Shown here: one piece after another, positions 55,332 to 64,000 of the stretch
Position numbering within the stretch: the first letter of the stretch is position 1
Layout: each line of letters opens with the position of its first letter
Source: Actinoallomurus sp050942425
GTDB taxonomy: Bacteria; Actinomycetota; Actinomycetes; Streptosporangiales; Streptosporangiaceae
Direction of reading: 5' to 3'
DNA length: 64,000 nt
NCBI RefSeq assembly: GCF_050942425.1
Contig: NZ_CP192063.1
Coordinates: forward strand, 7,192,001 to 7,256,000
Made by a program: the position numbers and the translations under genes
Notes under the pieces: generated by a model
What the model saw: only the letters and a program-made list of their open reading frames with translations
Database searches by the model: none
What the model was told of the DNA's origin: nothing

Positions 55332-55768
55332 CGGTGCTTTCAACCCCCAACCATGACTTCGCGTGCGCCAGGCACCTTGATTATTTCCGATGCCGATCGC
55401 CATCAATTCACACACCAGCATTCAATGTTCCATTCGATCACTACCCACGGCCGTACGAACCTCACGACACGAGACTCTTAGAGGAAACGATTCTCGGCCT
55501 GACTTAGGGCGGTTTGGTGCGCGATGCGGCCTTGCCTGGTTTTCCGGGCCGGCGGACGGTATGCGGCCGGGTCGCATGGTTTGTAGCCATGGCGTCCTGT
55601 ATTTACCGACCAACCCCCGGACACGTACAGCCCCCGAAAGAACCGCAACAGATAATTTCCGGTCAACTGACCAAGTGTTGATCTTGAGCAAGGAGTGGCC
55701 ATTCGCACGTAGGCGATATACCTGGGGCCAGGGAGCGGAGATTGTTCACCACATGCCGGAGGACGACA
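55332..55768. promoter_or_regulatory. Divergent promoter region of the glycan cluster
   Basis: These 437 nt separate asnB from the priming transferase and are less GC-rich than coding DNA. GGTCAACTGACC at 55661-55672 is a perfect inverted repeat 97 nt upstream of the transferase start. Open frames here are antisense or lack signals; no gene is supported. Confidence 0.45.
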
Positions 55769-56506
55769 GTGTCCATTTCCACACCGAGCGCGCAGTCGGG
55801 CCAGAACGCGCCGCCAGACGAGAGTGTCGGCCTCGTCAAGGATGTCGAGGCACATCTGCGTTTGGCGGAGGCGCAGCCCGAGAAACGTCTCCTGAGTGGA
55901 CCGGCGGCACTTCGCCTGAAACACACCGTCGACCGGCTGATCGCCCTGGTCGCACTGCTCATCCTCGCTCCTGTTTTTGTCGCCCTCGCCATCGCGGTTC
56001 GATTGAGCGGCCCGGGACCGGTGTTCTTCGTCCATGAGCGCATCGGGATCGACGGCAAGCCCTTCCGGATGTGGAAGTTCCGCTCGATGAGGGTCGGCGC
56101 CGATGACCAGCTCACGGACCTGTTGCGGACACACGGGCGGGCCGACGAACCGTTCTTCAAAGTGCCCGATGACCCCCGTGTGACGCGGATCGGCCATTGG
56201 TTGCGCCGATGGTCCCTCGACGAGCTCCCCCAGCTTTGGAACGTGGCACTCGGCCAGATGTCGCTGGTCGGACCCCGTCCTCAGGTCCACGCCGAGGTCG
56301 CGCTGTACACGAGCCGAGAGCGCGGACGCCTCGCCGTGCGACCGGGTCTCACCGGCCTGTGGCAGATCAGCGGCCGCTCGACCCTGCCGTGGCAGCACGC
56401 AATGGAGCTGGATCTCCGTTACGTAGAGGAATGGTCGCTGAGGCTGGATCTATCGATTCTCTTCAAGACGCTTGGTGCGGTGGTCAATGGTCACGGCGCA
56501 TTGTGA
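55769..56506 (+). CDS. Priming sugar transferase (polyprenyl-phosphate hexose-1-P transferase)
   Basis: A 245-aa membrane enzyme that starts repeat-unit synthesis by moving a sugar-1-phosphate onto undecaprenyl phosphate. One hydrophobic segment (LIALVALLILAPVFVALAIA) precedes the catalytic domain with the family motifs RIGIDGKPFRMWKFRSMRVG, RRWSLDELPQLWNVALGQMS, LVGPRPQ and RPGLTGLWQISGRS. GTG 55769 is chosen because GGAGG lies 7 nt upstream; an ATG 27 nt earlier has no such site. It is the first gene of the rightward transcript; the next gene overlaps its 3' end. Confidence 0.92.
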   Translation: MSISTPSAQSGQNAPPDESVGLVKDVEAHLRLAEAQPEKRLLSGPAALRLKHTVDRLIALVALLILAPVFVALAIAVRLSGPGPVFFVHERIGIDGKPFRMWKFRSMRVGADDQLTDLLRTHGRADEPFFKVPDDPRVTRIGHWLRRWSLDELPQLWNVALGQMSLVGPRPQVHAEVALYTSRERGRLAVRPGLTGLWQISGRSTLPWQHAMELDLRYVEEWSLRLDLSILFKTLGAVVNGHGAL

Positions 56507-57599
56507 ACCGGAAGGCGTCCGCTCCGCCGACCGCACGCGCCGGTTCACGGTGATCCATGTCGTCGAATGCTGGGGCGGTGGCGTCAGCAGCGCCGTGGCC
56601 GGCTATATCCGCGCGACACCCATGTTCGACCACTGGCTACTCACCGCTGCACGCGATGGAGAGGACACCGGCGTGACACTCGCCGGACAGGTGCGAGGCT
56701 GGCTGCGGCTGCCCGAGAGCCACCCGGCGCGCATTCGCACGATCCATCACGCCTACAACCTGATCCGGCCCGATATCGTGCACGCCCATTCCTCATACGC
56801 CGGCATCTATGTTCGCGGCTGCCCGTCGATCCCGGCGGATCGCATCGTCTATTCGCCACACTGTTATGCGTTCGAACGGGTCGATGTGGCTCCGCCGCTC
56901 CGTGGAATGTTCCGTATCGCGGAGTCCATCCTCGCGCGGCGAACGGGCGTGGTGGCAGCGGCGAGTCCGCGGGAGGCCGCGCTCGCCCGGATGCTGCGCG
57001 GACGGCAGCAGGTGGTGTGCGTACCGCATGCCGTCCGGGCCCAGCCTCTGATCCCGGCCGCGCGACCGGCCGAGAATGAGGTGGCCGCCGTCGCCGTAGG
57101 GCGGATCTGCCGGCAGAAGGACCCGGATTTCCTCGCCGAGGCGAGCAGGGAGGCGGGCAGGCGCGGCTGGCCGATCCGCTGGGAGTGGATCGGCGACGGC
57201 GATCTCGCACGTCGTGAACGGCTCGAGTCCGCCGGCGTGCACGTCGCGGGATGGCTGCCGCGGGACGAGGTGTTGCGCAGGCTCGGCCAGGCGCACGTCT
57301 ACGTGCACACGGCGCTCTGGGAGGTCGCGCCGACCATGGCGATGCTGGAGGCGGCAGCCGCCGGACTGCCCATGGTCGCGCGGTCACTGCCGGATCTGGC
57401 CGCGCTCGGGCTTCCCGGACTCGTCCGCACCCCAGAGGCGCTCGCCGCGACGGTGCGTCGCATGACCGATCCCGTGCACCGCGTCGAGCACGCGAACCGG
57501 TGCCGCGCGGTGTTGCGCGAGCACACGCCGGAGGTCCAGGCGAGGCGGCTGGCCGCGGCCTATGGAGCTCCGGCCCTACCAATGAAGGAGAGAGCGTGA
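56487..57599 (+). CDS. Glycosyltransferase, GT4-type
   Basis: A 370-aa GT-B enzyme extending the lipid-linked glycan. The N-terminal acceptor domain starts VIHVVECWGGGVSSAVAGYI; the donor domain contains VGRICRQKDPDFLAEASREA, VHVAGWLPRDEVLRRLGQAH and the E-x7-E-type segment ALWEVAPTMAMLEAAAAGLP. The start is uncertain: ATG 56487 overlaps the priming transferase by 20 nt, and GTG 56550 is an alternative. Its stop overlaps the next GT gene by GTGA. Donor sugar unknown. Confidence 0.85.
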   Translation: MVTAHCEPEGVRSADRTRRFTVIHVVECWGGGVSSAVAGYIRATPMFDHWLLTAARDGEDTGVTLAGQVRGWLRLPESHPARIRTIHHAYNLIRPDIVHAHSSYAGIYVRGCPSIPADRIVYSPHCYAFERVDVAPPLRGMFRIAESILARRTGVVAAASPREAALARMLRGRQQVVCVPHAVRAQPLIPAARPAENEVAAVAVGRICRQKDPDFLAEASREAGRRGWPIRWEWIGDGDLARRERLESAGVHVAGWLPRDEVLRRLGQAHVYVHTALWEVAPTMAMLEAAAAGLPMVARSLPDLAALGLPGLVRTPEALAATVRRMTDPVHRVEHANRCRAVLREHTPEVQARRLAAAYGAPALPMKERA

Positions 57600-58732
57600 C
57601 CGACCGGATTCGGGTCGCGGTGGCGGGAAAGGTACTGCGCCGCAATGTCGGCGGCAACACGACCTACGCGGAAAGCCTCTACGGATGGCTGGGGCGGCTC
57701 GGTGTCGAGCACACGCTCCTCGTGCCACCCGGGGATACGCTCCGCGGACCGGCGCGACAGCTCTGCCACGCGGCGGCCGAGGGCTTCGTCTGGCCGCGTA
57801 CGGTGGATCACCGGCACGCCGATCTGCTGCACTTCCCCGCGGACACCGGAGCGCTGAGCACGGGCCGGTTGCCGATCGTGGCGACGATCCACGGCGTTCC
57901 CCAGCACGTTCCGGGCATCCGGCGCACGCTCTGGGAGCGCACCTGGCGGGCACGCGTGACCCGCCTGGCCCGTGCCGCCGATGCCGTGGTCACCGTCTCC
58001 GCGAGTTCGGCGGGCGAGATCGAGCGCGCGTTCGGAGTCCCCGAACATCGCCTGCACGTCATCCCGCACGGGGTCGACACCGATCGCTTCCATTCCGACG
58101 ATTCGGCGGACGCCCGGCTCCTCGCGCGGTTGCGCCTGCCGGAACGGTTCGTGCTCTACCTCGGCAATCTCGACCCCCGCAAGAACATCCCGGCCCTCGT
58201 CGACGCGGTCGGCCGGCCGGAGATCGCCAGGCTCGGGGTCCAACTGGTCGTCGCCGGCGGTCCCTTTCTCGGGTCCGAGCCGGTCGAGCGGCTCCTGGCG
58301 GCCGCGCCCCACGTGCGATACCTGGGCCAGGTCCGGGCGGAGCTCGTCGCCCCTCTGTTCCGCGCCGCCGCCGTCTTCGCGCTCCCGTCGGGCCACGAGG
58401 GGTTCGGGCTGCCCGTCATCGAGGCGATGGCGTGCGGGACACCCGTGATCTGCTCCGACCGCGGCGCCCTGCCGGAAGTGTCCGGTCAGGCGGCCATTCT
58501 GCTGCGAGACCTCGATTCCGGGTCGATCGCCGCGGCACTACGAGACGTCCTCACCGATGACGCCCTCGCCGCGGAGCTGCGCACTCACGGCCTCGCCAAC
58601 GCGGAGCGGTTCACCTGGGCCGAATCGGCCCGGCGTCATTTGGAGGTCTTCACGCGCCTGCTGTCGGGCACGGGCCGCCCGAGTCGCTCGAACGGCGAGG
58701 GCACGGCGCCGGCAGCGCTGTCGCGTTCGTAA
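57596..58732 (+). CDS. Glycosyltransferase, GT4-type (mannosyltransferase-like)
   Basis: A 378-aa GT-B enzyme. Motifs: VATIHGVPQHVPGIRRTLWE, VTVSASSAGEIERAFGVPEH, VIPHGVDTDRF, YLGNLDPRKNIPALVDAVGR and PSGHEGFGLPVIEAMACGTP, where the two Glu residues of the GT4 E-x7-E motif are present. NLDPRKN resembles GT4 mannosyl- and rhamnosyltransferases. GTG 57596 overlaps the preceding stop by GTGA and is preceded by GAAGGAGAGA, so it is coupled to the first GT. It should add another sugar of the repeat unit. Confidence 0.88.
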   Translation: MTDRIRVAVAGKVLRRNVGGNTTYAESLYGWLGRLGVEHTLLVPPGDTLRGPARQLCHAAAEGFVWPRTVDHRHADLLHFPADTGALSTGRLPIVATIHGVPQHVPGIRRTLWERTWRARVTRLARAADAVVTVSASSAGEIERAFGVPEHRLHVIPHGVDTDRFHSDDSADARLLARLRLPERFVLYLGNLDPRKNIPALVDAVGRPEIARLGVQLVVAGGPFLGSEPVERLLAAAPHVRYLGQVRAELVAPLFRAAAVFALPSGHEGFGLPVIEAMACGTPVICSDRGALPEVSGQAAILLRDLDSGSIAAALRDVLTDDALAAELRTHGLANAERFTWAESARRHLEVFTRLLSGTGRPSRSNGEGTAPAALSRS

Positions 58733-58795
58733 GGGCACGGTCCACGAGAACGCCGAGAACGTCGCATTTCACGAAGGTCCGACACGGGGGACTGC

Positions 58796-60241
58796 ATGAG
58801 TGTAAGGGAACTGATCACCGCGATCCGGCGGCATCTGGCGCTGCTGGTGAGCGTCGTGCTGCTGGGGATCGGTGTCGCGCAGTTGATCACGATGCTGCAA
58901 CCGACCATGTACGAGTCGAAGGCATCGGTCTTCGTCTCGGTGTCGCAGCAGGCACAGAAGCTGGACCAGGCGTATCAAGGGACGCTCTTCAGCCAGCAGC
59001 AGGTCCGGTCGTACGCCGGCCTCGTGACGACACCGAAGGTCACGGTTCCCGTGATCCGTGAACTGCGGCTGCGCATGCGGCCGGACAAGCTCGCGAAACG
59101 GCTCAGGGTCGACGTACCGATCGACACCGTGCTGATGAACATCACCGTACGCGATTCCGATCCGGCGATGGCGGCGCGGATCGTGAACAGCGTCACGCGG
59201 CACCTCATCACCGCGGTGGCGGAACTGGAGGCGCCGCTGCCGGGACGCCCCCCGACCGTACGGATCCAGGTGGTCAGGCCGGGTTCGCAGCCGGGCGCGC
59301 CGAGCAGCCCGAAGCCGGTGTTGAACACCCTCGTCGGCATCGTGCTCGGCGCCCTCGCCGGCGCGCTGGCGGGGATGCTCAAAGAGGCACTGGACACCCG
59401 CATCGACGTCACGTCCGACGCGGGCCTGGCGAGTGGTCTGCCCGTACTCGGCGAGATCGTCTACGAGCGCGCGGCGCGGAAACGAGCCCTCGTCCACGAC
59501 ACCGACCCGCTCGGTCTCCGGGCCGAGGGGTTCCGCAAGCTCCGAACGAACCTGCGCTTCATCAATGTCGACCGGCCCCCACGGACGATCGTGGTGTCCA
59601 GTCCGCTCGAAGGCGACGGAAAGTCCAGCGTCGCCCTGAACCTCGCGTTCTCGCTCGCCGAGGACGGTGCCCGCGTCGTCATCGTCGACGCCGATCTGCG
59701 GCGCCCGACCATCGCGAGCTCGCTCGGTCTCGTCGAGGAGATCGGACTCACCAGCGTGTTGTCCGGTCAGGCCACCATGGCCGACGTCATGCAGCGCGCC
59801 GAGCGAAGCTGCACGATCGACGTGCTGGCCAGCGGCCCGGTGCCGCCGAACCCGAGCGAGCTGCTGGGAACCCAGAAGATGCACTTGCTCCTCGAGGAGC
59901 TCCAGGCCAACGCGGACTACGTGATCATCGACTCGCCTCCGCTGCTCCCGGTCACGGATGCGGCGGTGATCGTCCCCAGCAGCGACGGCGTCCTTCTCGT
60001 CGTGCGTGCCGGCCGGACCAAACGCGATGAGCTGCGCGAGGCCGTCAAGAGCGTGGACGCGGTCAGCGGAATCACCCTGGGAGTGATCGTCAACATGGCC
60101 ACGAAGGGGAAGCACGACCGTTACCGCTACTACGGCGGCACCGTCGGCTATCGCCGGGATGAGAAGAAGCCGCGCCTCGAGGACATGGACCCGGTTTCGC
60201 CGACGAACGTTACGACAGCGCCCAGGACCCGTGTCGGATGA
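58796..60241 (+). CDS. Polysaccharide co-polymerase fused to BY-type tyrosine kinase
   Basis: A 481-aa chain-length regulator. Residues 1-200 are a Wzz-type domain with two membrane helices (LALLVSVVLLGIGVAQLITM and PVLNTLVGIVLGALAGALAG). The C-terminal half is a bacterial tyrosine kinase: Walker A SPLEGDGKSSVALN with Lys276, Walker A' VVIVDADLRRP, Walker B YVIIDSPPLLP. A C-terminal tyrosine cluster, RYRYYGGTVGY, is the probable autophosphorylation site. Fusion of the two parts is the proteobacterial and actinobacterial arrangement; Firmicutes split them. It starts at ATG 58796, 63 nt after the GT gene. Confidence 0.92.
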   Translation: MSVRELITAIRRHLALLVSVVLLGIGVAQLITMLQPTMYESKASVFVSVSQQAQKLDQAYQGTLFSQQQVRSYAGLVTTPKVTVPVIRELRLRMRPDKLAKRLRVDVPIDTVLMNITVRDSDPAMAARIVNSVTRHLITAVAELEAPLPGRPPTVRIQVVRPGSQPGAPSSPKPVLNTLVGIVLGALAGALAGMLKEALDTRIDVTSDAGLASGLPVLGEIVYERAARKRALVHDTDPLGLRAEGFRKLRTNLRFINVDRPPRTIVVSSPLEGDGKSSVALNLAFSLAEDGARVVIVDADLRRPTIASSLGLVEEIGLTSVLSGQATMADVMQRAERSCTIDVLASGPVPPNPSELLGTQKMHLLLEELQANADYVIIDSPPLLPVTDAAVIVPSSDGVLLVVRAGRTKRDELREAVKSVDAVSGITLGVIVNMATKGKHDRYRYYGGTVGYRRDEKKPRLEDMDPVSPTNVTTAPRTRVG

Positions 60242-61637
60242 CTCCGGCCGTTCGCCGATGAGGCTGGAGACGTCCGTGCCAGTACGCACTCATGCCGCGC
60301 TCCACGATCGCCCGACCAGGGCGGCCAGAGCGAAACGCCGTTCGTCCACGCCGAGGCCGCTGCAGCTGCGCCGAGGTGTCTGGTGGCTGCATCCAGGCTG
60401 GACCGGCGTGCTGGGGGTCGTCCCTTATCTGGCCGTCACCTGCCTCATCCCCGCGGACGACTTCCGTCTCTGGTGGCGCACGCCGAAATACTTCGGCGTG
60501 GCCGATGCGTTTCTCACCGCACTGCTGCTCAGTGCCTTCGTCGTCGGCACGCTGATACCGAGCCTCATCAAACGCCGTCGGGAATCCCGAGAGTCGCGCG
60601 TAGTCGTCTCAGCCGGTCAGCAGAAGGTCCTGCTGTGGGCCGGGCGCGTGTTCCTGGTGCTCGCCTTGATCGGGTACGCGTCGTGGGCGGTGGCCGCCGT
60701 ATCACGTGGCTACGGGAGACAACAGCTGCACGCCGCGCTCACCCTGGAGCAGGGCGCACTGCTGTCCGCCAGAACCGAATACCTCACCACCCTTCCGGGC
60801 ATCACGACGCTTACCCAAGTCGGCCCGCTCGCCCTCATCTGCCTGCTGCTGGATCGCTGGACCAGCGGCCGACGGCACACGCTCGGACTGGTCGTACTCG
60901 TAAGTTTCGGCCTGGCGAGAGGCTTCTTCAACGCCGAGCGCATCGCCCTCATGGAGCTGGCCGTCCCCGTCATCGTGCTCGCCGCGACGATACGACCCAA
61001 AAGCCGACGGCGGCAGCACTCAGCCCTATGGGCGACGCTACCGATCGTCGGCCCCCTGATCTTGGCGACCGTCTTCGGGGCCCTTGAGTACACCCGCAGC
61101 TGGAACGATTTCTACGCACGCCATAGTGACACGAACTTCGTTGGGTTCGCGCTACGTCGACTCGGCGGATACTACGCCACCGCCGGCAACAATTCGGCCA
61201 TAGTCCTGACCTATGATTCCACGAATTCGCTGATACCTCGCTACACGGGGCAGTTCCTATGGAACTTCCCCATCGTAAGATCGTTCATGCACATCGACAA
61301 CAGTGCCACCAATGGTGCCGAGTACTCATCGTATCTGTACGCGAGATACGGAAACCTGGAGTTCAACAATCCCGGGGGAATTCTTCCGGCCATCATCGAC
61401 TATGGCCTTGCGGGCGCAATCGTCTGGTGGGGCGCCATCGGACTGCTCATCGGAATCTGCTACCGCACCATGCGTTCCGGAGAGCTGCGCGGGCTCGTCC
61501 TCTATGCCGTCATCTATGTCGGCGTCCTTGAAATGGGAATGCTCTTCTACTGGGGACTTGGCCGCGCCTTTCCGGTGATCGCCGGTGGGCTGATCACGTG
61601 GATGCTGCTCCATCGCGCACGCGCCAGGGAGGACTGA
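60231..61637 (+). CDS. Putative Wzy-type polysaccharide polymerase
   Basis: A 468-aa integral membrane protein with about 10-12 hydrophobic segments and a large external loop between LGALEYTRSWNDFYARHSD-like sequence and the last helices (GFALRRLGGYYATAGNNSAI; YARYGNLEFNNPGGILPAII). Position between the co-polymerase and flippase genes and this topology fit O-antigen-type polymerases, which are poorly conserved in sequence. GTG 60231 overlaps the upstream gene by 11 nt; ATG 60258 is an alternative. The ribosome binding site for either is weak. Confidence 0.7.
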   Translation: MSDDSGRSPMRLETSVPVRTHAALHDRPTRAARAKRRSSTPRPLQLRRGVWWLHPGWTGVLGVVPYLAVTCLIPADDFRLWWRTPKYFGVADAFLTALLLSAFVVGTLIPSLIKRRRESRESRVVVSAGQQKVLLWAGRVFLVLALIGYASWAVAAVSRGYGRQQLHAALTLEQGALLSARTEYLTTLPGITTLTQVGPLALICLLLDRWTSGRRHTLGLVVLVSFGLARGFFNAERIALMELAVPVIVLAATIRPKSRRRQHSALWATLPIVGPLILATVFGALEYTRSWNDFYARHSDTNFVGFALRRLGGYYATAGNNSAIVLTYDSTNSLIPRYTGQFLWNFPIVRSFMHIDNSATNGAEYSSYLYARYGNLEFNNPGGILPAIIDYGLAGAIVWWGAIGLLIGICYRTMRSGELRGLVLYAVIYVGVLEMGMLFYWGLGRAFPVIAGGLITWMLLHRARARED

Positions 61638-61639
61638 TC

Positions 61640-63025
61640 GTGCTCACTCGTGCCACCCGCCGCGGCGGATGGATCCTCGCCGACCAGATCATCTCGAGTG
61701 CGACGAATTTCATGCTGATCATCCTGTCGGCACGACGGATGTCGGCCGCGGCCTTCGGCGAATTCGCCCTGCTCTACGGCTATTACGTGGTCTTTCATCA
61801 ACTGACCCAGACAACGTTCACCGAGCCACTAATGGTGCGTTTCCCGCGCGACCCCGACTCCGCGCGCCGGGCACTGCGCGACAGCTCGGGAGCCGCGGCG
61901 GTGTTCGGACTGATCGGCGCCATCGCGCTGCTCCCGTTGTCCGGCCCGATCCTGGGCGGCATCACCGCTCCGGTCCTGATCCTGGCGGCCTTGCTCCCGG
62001 TGCTCCTCATTCAGAGCACTCTGCGGATGGGATTCATCGCCGCCGGCCAGCCCCGCAAGGCCATCGTGAGCGATGCGGCCTGGGGGCTGAGCCAGTGCGT
62101 CGCCATGTTCGGCGTGCTGTCGGTGACGACGAAGATGACCTGGGTGTTCCTGTTCTGGGGACTCAGCGGACTGATCGCCACCGTGATCGCGATCGCCCAG
62201 GCCCGGGTGCTGCCGCGCGTCGCCTCCGCGCCCGCCTGGCTCCGTGAGTACGGCGATCTCGCACGTCCGTACCTGGTCGAAGGCGTGGTGCTGACGATCT
62301 GCTCCTACGGGACGCTGATCGTGGTCGGCCGGATCGCGGGCCTGGCGGCCGTCGGCGCGCTGCGGGCCGCGGATACGGTCTTCGGCCCGGCCGCCGTGGC
62401 GATCAACGCGGGCCGAGTGATCGCCATCACCGAACTGTCACGGCTGCTCGCCGGCCGGCCGGACCGGCTCGGCCAGGGAACCCTCCTGGTCACCGTGGGA
62501 CTCGGAACCGTCGGCGCCGCCTCGGGAGTGCTGGCGATGCTGTTGCCGGCGAGCGTCGGCGCTTCGTTGTTCGGCAGGTCATGGCAGCTCATGGCTCCCC
62601 TGCTGCCGGCGCAGACGATCTATCGCATCGCGCAGGGCGCGGTGCTGGGGCCGGCGGGAGCGCTGCGCGCTCTCCAGGCGATACGCCCACTGTTCATATT
62701 CAGGCTGGCCACGGCGGTCGCCCTCGTCGGCGCAGCCGCCATGGGCGCCGCTCTCGCGGGGGCTCAGGGAGCCGCGGCGGGTCTCGCCGCCACGATGGCG
62801 CTGTCCTGCCTGTACGGGGCGGTGCTGTACGCGAGACATCGGCCGCAGACGACCGCCCGACCACTCGGTCGGCGACACCGGCCGGCCGTGCCCGCCGAAG
62901 ACCTCGGCACAGTCGACTATCAGGGGGTTGACAAGCATCGTGCGCAGGCAAATCGCTCGCCAGACTCTCAAGGTTTCCCGGAAACTGTTCAGGCGAACGC
63001 GCGTTCAGGATCTGACGATCACTAA
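61640..63025 (+). CDS. Polysaccharide flippase (Wzx-like, MOP superfamily)
   Basis: A 461-aa membrane protein with about 12 helices. The N-terminus GGWILADQIISSATNFMLII then ARRMSAAAFGEFALLYGYYV is typical of O-antigen flippases. It would export the lipid-linked repeat unit for polymerisation. GTG 61640 follows AGGGAGGA and is 2 nt after the polymerase stop, so the two are co-translated. The last ~35 codons read hydrophilic (KHRAQANRSPDSQGFPETVQ) and overlap the methyltransferase gene; a natural end could have been earlier before a frameshift. Confidence 0.85.
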   Translation: MLTRATRRGGWILADQIISSATNFMLIILSARRMSAAAFGEFALLYGYYVVFHQLTQTTFTEPLMVRFPRDPDSARRALRDSSGAAAVFGLIGAIALLPLSGPILGGITAPVLILAALLPVLLIQSTLRMGFIAAGQPRKAIVSDAAWGLSQCVAMFGVLSVTTKMTWVFLFWGLSGLIATVIAIAQARVLPRVASAPAWLREYGDLARPYLVEGVVLTICSYGTLIVVGRIAGLAAVGALRAADTVFGPAAVAINAGRVIAITELSRLLAGRPDRLGQGTLLVTVGLGTVGAASGVLAMLLPASVGASLFGRSWQLMAPLLPAQTIYRIAQGAVLGPAGALRALQAIRPLFIFRLATAVALVGAAAMGAALAGAQGAAAGLAATMALSCLYGAVLYARHRPQTTARPLGRRHRPAVPAEDLGTVDYQGVDKHRAQANRSPDSQGFPETVQANARSGSDDH

Positions 63026-63857
63026 ACGCATCCAGAGGATGGTGTACGAGTTCGGCTGTTCCGCGAATGGTGATGACGTCGCGACGGTATACCGCGGGCT
63101 GAACCTGACCGGCCCGGCACGCGACTTCTCGATCATTCACCAGCTGTTCGCCGGTTATTACGAAGAGGTCGAGATCGCCCTTTTCGAGCGCCTGGCGACC
63201 CGCAGCAATATGATCATCGACATCGGCGCCAACATCGGCCTCTACTCCTGTGTCGGCGCAGCCAACCTTCCAGAGGGCGGCCATCTGGTCGCGTTCGAAC
63301 CCGTACCGGAGAACGTCGCCTATCTGCGGGGAAACCTCGCCCGAAACGGCCTCCTGGAGAAGGTCACCGTCAAGGCGGCGGCGGTCGGCGAGAAGCCCGG
63401 TTCCGCGACGATGTACCTCGCGCGGGGAATCGGCCATCATTCCATCGGTGCCGGTAACGCGCTGGGATGGTCCAACTCGACGTCGGTCCCCGTGGTCTCA
63501 CTCGATTCGTATCTGGCGGACTATGAAATCGGTACGCCCGACCTCATCAAGATCGACGCCGAAGGATACGACGGATTCGTACTTCGAGGCGCCCGGAAGA
63601 CGCTGAGCCTCTCCCCGACACTACTGATCGAATACAGTCCGCACGGCCTGGAGAATTGCGGCTTCTCGCCGTACGAACTCCTCGACGTCATCTTCGCCAA
63701 TTATCACCACGTGTTCCTCGTTCATGAGATCAGGATGCGCGCCTGCACGAAGCAGGACGTCCTTAGTATCGGCATGAAAGAGGGCCTCGGGGCGAACCTT
63801 CTGGCGACCAACAACGATAGCCATCTGGCAGTCGCGAACATGATGCTCGACGCATAG
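62928..63857 (+). CDS. FkbM family methyltransferase
   Basis: A 309-aa SAM-dependent O-methyltransferase. Motif I is MIIDIGANIGLYSCVGAA, followed by VAFEPVPENVAYLRGNLARN, VKAAAVGEKPGSATMYLA and the typical DLIKIDAEGYDGFVLRGARK. Family members methylate hydroxyls on glycans or secondary metabolites; here sugar methylation in the polysaccharide is the likely role. TTG 62928 follows CAGGGGG and gives a basic N-terminus (RRQIARQTLKVSRKLFRR). It overlaps the flippase gene by 98 nt in another frame. GTG 62940 is an alternative start. Confidence 0.85.
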   Translation: MTSIVRRQIARQTLKVSRKLFRRTRVQDLTITKRIQRMVYEFGCSANGDDVATVYRGLNLTGPARDFSIIHQLFAGYYEEVEIALFERLATRSNMIIDIGANIGLYSCVGAANLPEGGHLVAFEPVPENVAYLRGNLARNGLLEKVTVKAAAVGEKPGSATMYLARGIGHHSIGAGNALGWSNSTSVPVVSLDSYLADYEIGTPDLIKIDAEGYDGFVLRGARKTLSLSPTLLIEYSPHGLENCGFSPYELLDVIFANYHHVFLVHEIRMRACTKQDVLSIGMKEGLGANLLATNNDSHLAVANMMLDA

Positions 63858-63869
63858 GATGTATACGTC

Positions 63870-64000
63870 TCACCTCGTGATCTCGTAGACAGCGCACTGA
63901 CCCGCCACGTAGCGCAGGCGCGCGAATCGCTCGAGCCCGGGAGCGGGCCGGTCAAAGCCTCTGTCGACGAAGAGCCAGCGCACACCGTACGTCCGGCGTA
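63870..64000 (-). CDS. Unidentified protein, C-terminal end only
   Basis: The last 42 codons of a leftward gene that enters from the right edge and stops at 63870. The readable end is YGVRWLFVDRGFD followed by RPAPGLERFARLRYVAGQ and CAVYEITR, a pattern I associate with the C-termini of large actinobacterial membrane proteins and glycosyltransferases of the glycan assembly type. It is convergent with the FkbM gene, 12 nt apart. The family cannot be fixed from this fragment. Confidence 0.5.
   Translation of the reverse strand, partial: RRTYGVRWLFVDRGFDRPAPGLERFARLRYVAGQCAVYEITR

Noticed and set aside
53526..55481. A 651-codon + strand frame opposite asnB
   Set aside because: The asnB strand carries Cys2, glutaminase and synthetase motifs; the opposing frame has no motif and shadow-like composition.

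Overview
The window is high-GC DNA with frequent GTG/TTG starts, dense genes and many 4-nt GTGA overlaps. A RamB-like regulator beside isocitrate lyase, a glucosyl-3-phosphoglycerate synthase, an Mce protein, a LanKC lanthipeptide synthetase and a DUF5997/LysR-domain pair together point to a filamentous actinomycete, probably Streptosporangiales (Thermomonosporaceae-like). That placement is inferred from gene content.

Layout. 1-5.5 kb: the N-terminus of a secreted S8 peptidase, then a LysR regulator followed by a co-directional set (ABM-like monooxygenase, FAD oxidoreductase, DinB-like enzyme, MFS exporter). 5.5-15.4 kb: a secreted protein of unknown function, a giant single-chain acyl-CoA carboxylase with eukaryotic-ACC-like architecture (1825 aa), a small unknown protein, and a divergent SDR/XRE pair. 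15.4-23.4 kb: an oligosaccharide-utilisation locus (lipoprotein SBP, two permeases, GH20 and GntR, all translationally coupled) divergent from a secreted CBM3-GH16 enzyme and a second, nearly identical GntR. A repeated operator-like motif lies in the shared promoter region. 23.4-29.6 kb: TetR/CocE hydrolase and TetR/alpha-beta hydrolase divergent pairs, each with clear palindromic operators, and a conserved LysR-domain/DUF5997 pair.

29.6-34.4 kb is an accessory island. A 118-bp inverted repeat containing a 33-bp palindrome flanks a 3.3-kb core. The core and its edges hold a truncated transposase, a decayed tyrosine recombinase, a resolvase-like fragment, a broken regulator and four small secreted proteins, three of them Cys-containing.

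34.4-46.9 kb: acyl-CoA dehydrogenase, an orphan Mce protein, a class III lanthipeptide synthetase whose 3' end overlaps an unlisted 32-aa precursor gene (the most interesting candidate system here), GpgS, RamB/AceA, a secreted M1 peptidase and an HSL-type esterase. 46.9-49.7 kb: a complete ABC-2 exporter operon. 50-64 kb: a Wzx/Wzy-type exopolysaccharide cluster (beta-helix protein, epimerase, two flippases, AsnB-type amidotransferase, priming sugar transferase, two GT4 enzymes, Wzz-BY-kinase, Wzy, FkbM methyltransferase), with a further partial gene at the right edge.

The lanthipeptide unit appears to be a synthetase-precursor pair ended by a shared hairpin. In the polysaccharide cluster, lipid-linked repeat units would be primed, extended, flipped, polymerised and length-controlled by adjacent genes, with AsnB and FkbM as likely decorators.
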